A stretch of DNA of 64,000 bases from Roseicyclus sp. (GTDB taxonomy: Bacteria > Pseudomonadota > Alphaproteobacteria > Rhodobacterales > Rhodobacteraceae). Positions within the stretch are counted from its first letter, which is position 1, and every line of letters begins with the position of its first letter. The translations under genes and the position numbers were made by a program. This document shows, piece after piece, positions 55,895-64,000 of the stretch. The notes beneath the pieces were generated by a model. The model ran no database searches and had not been told where the DNA came from. It saw only the letters and a program-made list of their open reading frames with translations. The stretch is from positions 620,001 to 684,000 of the forward strand of contig NZ_JAGYJN010000001.1 in NCBI RefSeq assembly GCF_018402035.1, written 5' to 3'.

Positions 55895-56212
55895 CTATGT
55901 CGCGCAGCGGCGGCAAAACGGGGTATAGGGCAAAAGATCAAGCCGCTTTTCGGTGATCTTGGCACCGCATTGCACGCAAATGCCGTAGTCGCCCCGATCC
56001 ATCCGAACCAAGGCGGCGCGGATGCGCGCGATCTCGGCCTCGCCCGATTGGCCCAGTTTCTCAAGCACCTCGTCGCCCTCGCGTTCGGTGGCCAGCTCTT
56101 CCCAATCCTTGGATTGATGGCTGTCCAACTCGGCATCAAGCGCGCGCAGGCGCGCGTCCAACACCGCCAAGCGGCCTTCGAGTTCTGCGCGGCGCGCGGC
56201 CAAATCCTTCAT
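55895..56212 (-). CDS. DksA/TraR-type zinc-finger protein
   Basis: This is a 105-residue short protein. A coiled N-terminal region (RRAELEGRLAVLDARLRALDAEL) precedes ALVRMDRGDYGICVQCGAKI and a second pair in TPFCRRCAT, a four-Cys zinc finger. It lacks the long coiled coil of full DksA, so an RNA polymerase role is possible but not certain. It is convergent with pdxA. Confidence 0.88.
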   Translation of the reverse strand: MKDLAARRAELEGRLAVLDARLRALDAELDSHQSKDWEELATEREGDEVLEKLGQSGEAEIARIRAALVRMDRGDYGICVQCGAKITEKRLDLLPYTPFCRRCAT

Positions 56213-56367
56213 CTGTGACTCCTTGGGCGCATGCCGCCCGCTCGCTTTCGGATAGGCCCAAACTATCGGCCTGCCCCGCCATCGGCCTTGATATGCATCA
56301 AGCTGGCCTTTTCCTTGCCCGCCGCTTCAGGCACACTGGCACCAAGCACAGCCAAGGAGCCCCAAGA

Positions 56368-56799
56368 ATGGATCTGCGCCAGATCACCGACAGCTACAGC
56401 GTCGCCCCGCAACTTGCCCCGACCGACATGGCCGCCTTGGCCGAAGCGGGCTTTACCACCGTGATCTGTAACCGCCCCGATGGTGAAAACCCCGCCCCCC
56501 TTCAGGCCGCCGCGATGCAGGCCGCAGCCGAAGCCGCAGGGCTGCATTTCGTCTTCAACCCCGTGGTCGGCGGCCAGATGACCATGGATAATGTCGAAGA
56601 ACAGCGCGACGCGATCGATGCCGCCGATGGTCCGGTGATTGCCTATTGTGCCTCGGGCAACCGCTCGACGCTTGTGTGGGCGCTTGGTCAGGCGGGCGAT
56701 CTACCCACCGATGAGATCATCACCCGTGGCGAGGCTTGGGGCTATCAGCTTGCATGGCTGCGCCCCCAGCTGGAGGCGCTGGCCGCCCAGCGGGGCTAA
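56368..56799 (+). CDS. TIGR01244-family sulfur transferase/phosphatase-like protein
   Basis: This is a 143-residue protein of the DUF442/beta-lactamase-hydrolase-like group. TVICNRPDGENPAPLQAAAMQAAAE is followed by the P-loop-like active site VIAYCASGNRS, the CxxGxR-type motif of rhodanese/PTP-fold enzymes. AAGEGG-like site AAGGAG precedes the ATG at 56368. Members act in sulfide or persulfide metabolism when fused to other domains. This one stands alone. Confidence 0.88.
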   Translation: MDLRQITDSYSVAPQLAPTDMAALAEAGFTTVICNRPDGENPAPLQAAAMQAAAEAAGLHFVFNPVVGGQMTMDNVEEQRDAIDAADGPVIAYCASGNRSTLVWALGQAGDLPTDEIITRGEAWGYQLAWLRPQLEALAAQRG

Positions 56800-56804
56800 G
56801 GCCC

Positions 56805-57680
56805 TTGGCACGGCTCACGCCGGTCGCACAGGGTATCTTGCTGATGCTGGGGGCGATCTTTTTGTTCTCGGCGATGGATGCGACCGCCAAGATGCTGATG
56901 GCGCGCTATGATCCGATCCAAGTGGTCTGGGCGCGCTACGCCGGCATGATGGCGGTGGTGGCCTTGGTCCTTGCCCCGCGCCTTGGCCCGCTTTTGCGCA
57001 CGCGCCATATCGGGCTGCAACTGCTGCGCTCTGCCTTTCTTTTTGCCGCGACCTACACGTTCTTCACCGCGATCAGCCGGATGGATATCGCCGCCGCGAC
57101 AGCGGTGATGCAGGTCCATCCGATGCTGTTGATGCTGGGGGCGGCAATCGTGCTGCGCGAGGGGTTGGGGCCAAGGCGTATCTTCGGCATCATGGCCGCG
57201 CTGATCGGCGCGCTGATCGTGATCCGCCCGGGATCAGAGGTTTTCACCTTGACCGCGCTCTTGCCACTTTTGGGCGGGCTGTTTTACGCCAGCTATGCGC
57301 TGACCACCCGGTTCTTGGGCCGCGATGAGCCGATCCTGACCTCGTTTCTCTATACCGCGATCATCGGCACAGTTGTGGCCAGCATGTTGAGCGTGCCGGT
57401 TTGGCAAACGCCCAGCGCGGACGATTGGGGGGTATTTCTCGCTTTGGGGGCCATCGGTGCCACCGGTCAGTTCTTGCTCATCCGCGCGCTGACCATTGCC
57501 GAGGCAGGCGCGGTCGCCCCTTTCAGCTATGCGGGCGTGATCTTTGCCACCTGCTGGGGCTATTTCGTCTTTGGCGAATTGCCCGATGCGCTAAGCTTGC
57601 TTGGCGCGCTTGTGATCGTGGGGGCCGGGGTTTATGTCTGGTACCGCGAAACCCGCACAAGTGCCGCAAAACCGGCCTGA
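56805..57680 (+). CDS. EamA-family (DMT) transporter
   Basis: This is a 291-residue ten-helix membrane protein. GAIFLFSAMDATAKMLMARYDPIQVVWARYAG is the first repeat start, and PFSYAGVIFATCWGYFVFGELPDALSLLGALVIVGAG is the second repeat end. No ATG precedes the first helix in a suitable place. The TTG at 56805, six bases after the previous stop, is used. The exported substrate is unknown. Confidence 0.88.
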   Translation: MARLTPVAQGILLMLGAIFLFSAMDATAKMLMARYDPIQVVWARYAGMMAVVALVLAPRLGPLLRTRHIGLQLLRSAFLFAATYTFFTAISRMDIAAATAVMQVHPMLLMLGAAIVLREGLGPRRIFGIMAALIGALIVIRPGSEVFTLTALLPLLGGLFYASYALTTRFLGRDEPILTSFLYTAIIGTVVASMLSVPVWQTPSADDWGVFLALGAIGATGQFLLIRALTIAEAGAVAPFSYAGVIFATCWGYFVFGELPDALSLLGALVIVGAGVYVWYRETRTSAAKPA

Positions 57681-57715
57681 GCCTCCGCGACAGGCTGACA
57701 ACCCCGAAGGATCGC

Positions 57716-58618
57716 ATGGCTAAACCCCGCCGCCTCTGGCTTGACTGGACGGTTGATCGCGCATTGCGCGGCCTGCTGTGGGTTGCGCTGCGCCTGCCCT
57801 ATGCTTGGCGGGTGCCGCTGATGGGGGGCATGTTGCGCGCTTTGGGGGGCATCGCCGGTTACCGCGCGCGCGCCGATGAACAGTTGGCTTGGATTTTCCC
57901 GACACTGACGCCCGCGGCGCGGCGCAAGATCACCGCGGCGGTGCTTGATAACTTTGGGCGGGTGGTGATCGAGAATTACTCCACCGCCGACCAGCTTGCA
58001 CGGGCTGAGCGCTGGGTGCCCCATGGGCCGGGGCTAGAAGCTTGCGAGGCCGCGCGCGCCGCGAACCGGCCAATCCTGTTCGTCTCGGGGCATTTTGGCA
58101 ATTACCAAGCGGCCCGCGCGGCGATGAATGTGCGCGGCTACGCCATGGGCGGGCTTTACCGGCTGATGAACAACCCTTTTTCTAACGCCCGCTACATCGC
58201 CTCGGTCGAGGGGGTTGGCGGGGCGGCCTTTCCGCGCGACCGGCGCGGCTTGGCGGGCTTTGTCAAAACCCTGCGCGAGGGAGGGCAAGGGGCGATCTTG
58301 ATCGACCAATATGTCGCCCAAGGCGCGCTTTTGGACTTTCTCGGCCAACTTGCGCCCACGGCACTCTCGGCTGCTGAAATGGCGCTGAAATATGATGCGC
58401 TTTTGGTGCCGATTTATGCCGAGCGGTTGGAGAACGGGCTCGATTTCGATGTCGTGATCGAGGCACCGATCCCCCATAGCGATGCGTCGCGCATGACCCA
58501 AGCGCTCAATGACAGCTTGGCCGCGCGGGTGCGCGCGCGCCCTGAGCAATGGCTGTGGATACATCGCCGCTGGAAACCGCACCGGGTGAAGGCCTATCAC
58601 CTACCGCCCGAGGTCTAG
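57716..58618 (+). CDS. Lysophospholipid/lipid A acyltransferase (LpxL/HtrB family)
   Basis: This is a 300-residue membrane-associated acyltransferase. FVSGHFGNYQAARAAM carries the HxxxxD/E-type region (His present). FPRDRRGLAGFVKTLREGGQGAILIDQYVAQGA and LWIHRRWKPH are family blocks. It probably adds a secondary acyl chain to lipid A. The ATG at 57716 with GAAGGA upstream is used. It follows the EamA gene after 35 bases. Confidence 0.88.
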   Translation: MAKPRRLWLDWTVDRALRGLLWVALRLPYAWRVPLMGGMLRALGGIAGYRARADEQLAWIFPTLTPAARRKITAAVLDNFGRVVIENYSTADQLARAERWVPHGPGLEACEAARAANRPILFVSGHFGNYQAARAAMNVRGYAMGGLYRLMNNPFSNARYIASVEGVGGAAFPRDRRGLAGFVKTLREGGQGAILIDQYVAQGALLDFLGQLAPTALSAAEMALKYDALLVPIYAERLENGLDFDVVIEAPIPHSDASRMTQALNDSLAARVRARPEQWLWIHRRWKPHRVKAYHLPPEV

Positions 58619-58651
58619 CGACAGCTCCGCGCGCCGATTTGAGCCTTTGGC

Positions 58652-59368
58652 TCACTCAAGCCGTGCCGCAGCCAAGATCGGGCCATAACCCGCTTGCTGC
58701 ACAATCACGACATGCGGGTTGTCTTGCTGTGGGATCACGCGAAAGCGCATCGGGGCTTGCCCATCCCACTCGCCTACCACCTGCCATGATGTGACGACAT
58801 TGAAATGTTGGCTGACGGTGCCTGCCCTTTCGCCATGGGCGATATGCACCTCGTTCTGGGGGCTGTAGGTGATGACCTGCACCACCATGCGCGCAAAAGG
58901 CGGCGCGGTCAGGGTCGCTACCTCGACCGCAAAGCCATTATCATCAGCGGCAAAGGCGATGCTGACAGGATCGGGGGCGGCGCGATGGGCCTGCACCAGA
59001 TCCGAAACCGCCATGGGCCGCACACCGACCACCCTGTCGCTGCCGCCAACGATCATCTGCGGCGTGTAAACAACGGTCGAGCCTGCCGCATGGCCATAGC
59101 CATGCTGGCGCGCGGTAAAGGCGGGTTGGGCGAATGTGTCTTGCCAGCCGATATAATCCCAATAATCGACATGCAGCGCCAGCGCGATGACATCGTCGCG
59201 GCGGGCCAATTCACCCAATAGCGCATCAGCAGGCGGACAGGCCGAGCAACCCTGCGAGGTGAACAGCTCGACCACCACTGGCCCACGGACCTCTTGCGCC
59301 GTAGCAGCCGTTACCGCCCAAAGCGCGATCAGACCCGCCGCCAATGTGCTTGCACGCCGCATCCCCAT
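58652..59368 (-). CDS. DUF1223 secreted thioredoxin-like protein
   Basis: This is a 238-residue exported protein. A signal peptide (STLAAGLIALWAVTAATAQ) precedes VVVELFTSQGCSACPPADALLGELARRDDVIALALHVDYWDYIGW, the DUF1223 hallmark with a CxxC-like pair. Function is unknown. The ATG at 59368 (MGMRRAST) is used because the 99 upstream residues of the track ORF do not resemble the family. It lies downstream of acnA on the same strand, beyond a terminator. Confidence 0.9.
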   Translation of the reverse strand: MGMRRASTLAAGLIALWAVTAATAQEVRGPVVVELFTSQGCSACPPADALLGELARRDDVIALALHVDYWDYIGWQDTFAQPAFTARQHGYGHAAGSTVVYTPQMIVGGSDRVVGVRPMAVSDLVQAHRAAPDPVSIAFAADDNGFAVEVATLTAPPFARMVVQVITYSPQNEVHIAHGERAGTVSQHFNVVTSWQVVGEWDGQAPMRFRVIPQQDNPHVVIVQQAGYGPILAAARLE

Positions 59369-59517
59369 TGCCCTGTCCACTCCTGCCTCAGTTTCATCTG
59401 CTACACCTAGCCCCATATGCCAACACAGGCCAATCAAGCCTTTGCGACCGAGGTTACAAACCGCATCGTGCATCTCCGCGATCCCTGATGGATTGCACCG
59501 CGCGACACCGCAGACAA

Positions 59518-59546
59518 GAAAAAGGGGCGCACAAAGGCGCCCCTTT
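59518..59546 (-). terminator. Rho-independent terminator of acnA
   Basis: On the minus strand AAAGGGGCGCC and GCGCCCCTTT enclose a short loop followed by TTC and further Ts, 20-odd bases after the acnA stop. Confidence 0.85.
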
Positions 59547-59562
59547 ACTCGATTTTGGTAGC

Positions 59563-62262
<2,700 letters not shown>

Positions 62263-62414
62263 CAAAGCCTCCCTTCATCCGGTCATGTGGGGGTCGTCAT
62301 CTCTGCATCGCGATTGCCACCCCGCCGCCTGTCTTTCAAGGTCAAACTGGGGGCTGCGACATTATTGTATGCGATTGCATACCGGATGTGAAGGGCCAAG
62401 CGCATGAAACGGAT

Positions 62415-62436
62415 GGTGCGCCTGTCAAGGCGCACC
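62415..62436 (-). terminator. Terminator-like hairpin after yebC
   Basis: GGTGCGCC and GGCGCACC form a perfect 8-bp stem with a 6-base loop, 20 bases after the yebC stop. The T-run is weak (ATCCGTTT), so this may need other factors. Confidence 0.5.
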
Positions 62437-62455
62437 GCCCGACCATTGCGCCGGC

Positions 62456-63196
62456 CTAAAGCTGCGCCATCACCGCGTCGGAAATCTCGAAATTGGCGGT
62501 GACGTTTTGCACATCATCGTCATCTTCCAGCGCATCGATCAGCTTCATCAGCTTTTGCGCATCTTCCAGACCCAGCTCGGTCGTCGTGCCCGGACGCCAG
62601 ACCAGCTTGGTCGAAAGCGACTCGCCCAAAGCTGCCTCCAACGCGCCCGAGACTTCGGCCAGATCGGTATCTGCGCACCAAACAACGTGACCCTCGTCAT
62701 CGCTTTCGGCATCTTCGGCACCGGCCTCGATCGCAGCCATCATCACGGTGTCGGCATCGCCCACGCTTGCGGGATAGATCACTTGGCCCTTGCGCTCGAA
62801 CATGAAGGCCACGGAATTTGTCTCACCCAAATTCCCGCCATTCTTGCCAAAAAGCGAGCGCACGTTAGACGCGGTGCGGTTGCGGTTATCGGTCATCGCC
62901 TCGACAATCACGGCCACGCCGCCGGGGCCATACCCCTCATAGCGGATTTCATCGTAATTCTCGGCGTCGCCCCCCATGGATTTCTTGATCGCGCGGTCGA
63001 TCACATCCTTGGGCACAGAGCTTGATTTCGCCTCTTTCACCGCAAGGCGCAGGCGCGGGTTCTTATCGGGGTCGGGATCGCCCATCTTGGCGGCCACGGT
63101 GATTTCCTTGGCGAGCTTGGAAAACAGCTTGGAGCGCGCGGCATCCTGCTTGCCCTTGCGGTGTTGGATATTCGCCCATTTGGAATGACCGGCCAT
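62456..63196 (-). CDS. yebC: YebC/PmpR-family regulatory protein
   Basis: This is a 246-residue protein. [32 protein letters not shown] is the invariant start, and [22 protein letters not shown] follows. Family members are described as transcription regulators or as factors easing ribosome stalling. The ATG at 63196 is chosen because the 64 upstream residues of the track ORF are unrelated. It often lies near ruvC in other genomes, but that gene is not visible here. Confidence 0.96.
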   Translation of the reverse strand: MAGHSKWANIQHRKGKQDAARSKLFSKLAKEITVAAKMGDPDPDKNPRLRLAVKEAKSSSVPKDVIDRAIKKSMGGDAENYDEIRYEGYGPGGVAVIVEAMTDNRNRTASNVRSLFGKNGGNLGETNSVAFMFERKGQVIYPASVGDADTVMMAAIEAGAEDAESDDEGHVVWCADTDLAEVSGALEAALGESLSTKLVWRPGTTTELGLEDAQKLMKLIDALEDDDDVQNVTANFEISDAVMAQL

Positions 63197-63275
63197 GAGA
63201 CCCTCGATTGTCTGACAGATTTGAGAACCCGCGCCTCTTAGCGCAGGTCTGGCCGCTTGGGCAATGGGCGGCAGG

Positions 63276-64000
<725 letters not shown>

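Overview
The window looks like a chromosomal segment of an alphaproteobacterium of the order Rhodobacterales (Rhodobacteraceae sensu lato). It is G+C-rich. It starts inside a Rhodobacter-type gene transfer agent (GTA) head cluster and carries a TRAP transporter plus several Rhodobacterales-style housekeeping blocks. No rRNA, tRNA, CRISPR array or insertion sequence was seen. Assignment to genus is not possible from the sequence alone.

Layout. 1-1.9 kb (minus): GTA genes for the portal (cut by the edge), large terminase and small terminase. 2.1-7.4 kb (minus): mltG and the fatty-acid cluster fabF, acpP, fabG, a ClpP-fold membrane-anchored protein and fabD. 7.6-9.4 kb: a small pilin-like gene, then rpsF-rpsR-rplI with a clear terminator. 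9.4-10.7 kb: an A+T-rich insert with two related membrane-protein genes, both frameshifted. 10.7-16.2 kb: a secreted three-repeat protein, tig, a UDP-glucose dehydrogenase and a VOC enzyme. 16.4-25.1 kb: a coherent catabolic locus with a YeiH-type sulfite/sulfate exporter, a Gfo/Idh/MocA enzyme, a HutC-type GntR regulator and, divergently, an SsuD-like flavin monooxygenase, an aldo/keto reductase, a flavin reductase and a TRAP transporter. 25.2-27.5 kb: an iron alcohol dehydrogenase/maleylacetate reductase-like gene and a drug/metabolite exporter. 27.7-40.2 kb: a glucuronate catabolism and sugar-uptake locus (uxuA, ABC transporter, hydroxyacid dehydrogenase, two Gfo/Idh/MocA genes, GntR regulator, uxaC, uxuB). 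40.4-45.5 kb: a VOC/MarR pair and a small envelope-polysaccharide-like group. 45.6-63.2 kb: ndk, an ABC-F ATPase, marC, an aspartic protease, holC, pepA, lptF-lptG-surA-pdxA, a DksA-like gene, lpxL, acnA and yebC. The right edge cuts a DNA methyltransferase carrying a C-terminal Mrr-like domain.

How genes work together. The 16.4-25 kb locus reads as import of an organosulfonate by TRAP, oxygenolytic C-S cleavage by an FMNH2-dependent monooxygenase fed by its own flavin reductase, reduction of the resulting aldehyde by the AKR, and export of sulfite. This resembles the sulfoquinovose monooxygenase (sulfo-SMO) logic, but with a TRAP transporter and a Gfo/Idh/MocA protein in place of an ABC importer and a GH31 sulfoquinovosidase. 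The glucuronate locus supplies UxaC, UxuB and UxuA, which together convert glucuronate to 2-keto-3-deoxygluconate. A shared palindrome ATACCGGTAT lies in front of uxuA and in front of the GntR gene, which suggests one regulon.

Caution. Seven genes need at least one single-base shift to read in full: the GTA large terminase, fabF, both membrane proteins of the A+T-rich insert, the three-repeat protein, the YeiH-like exporter and the iron alcohol dehydrogenase. Five of the eight shifts lie in short homopolymers, and fabF is normally required for growth. Base-calling indels in the assembly are therefore a likely cause, so these genes should not be treated as true pseudogenes without rechecking reads.
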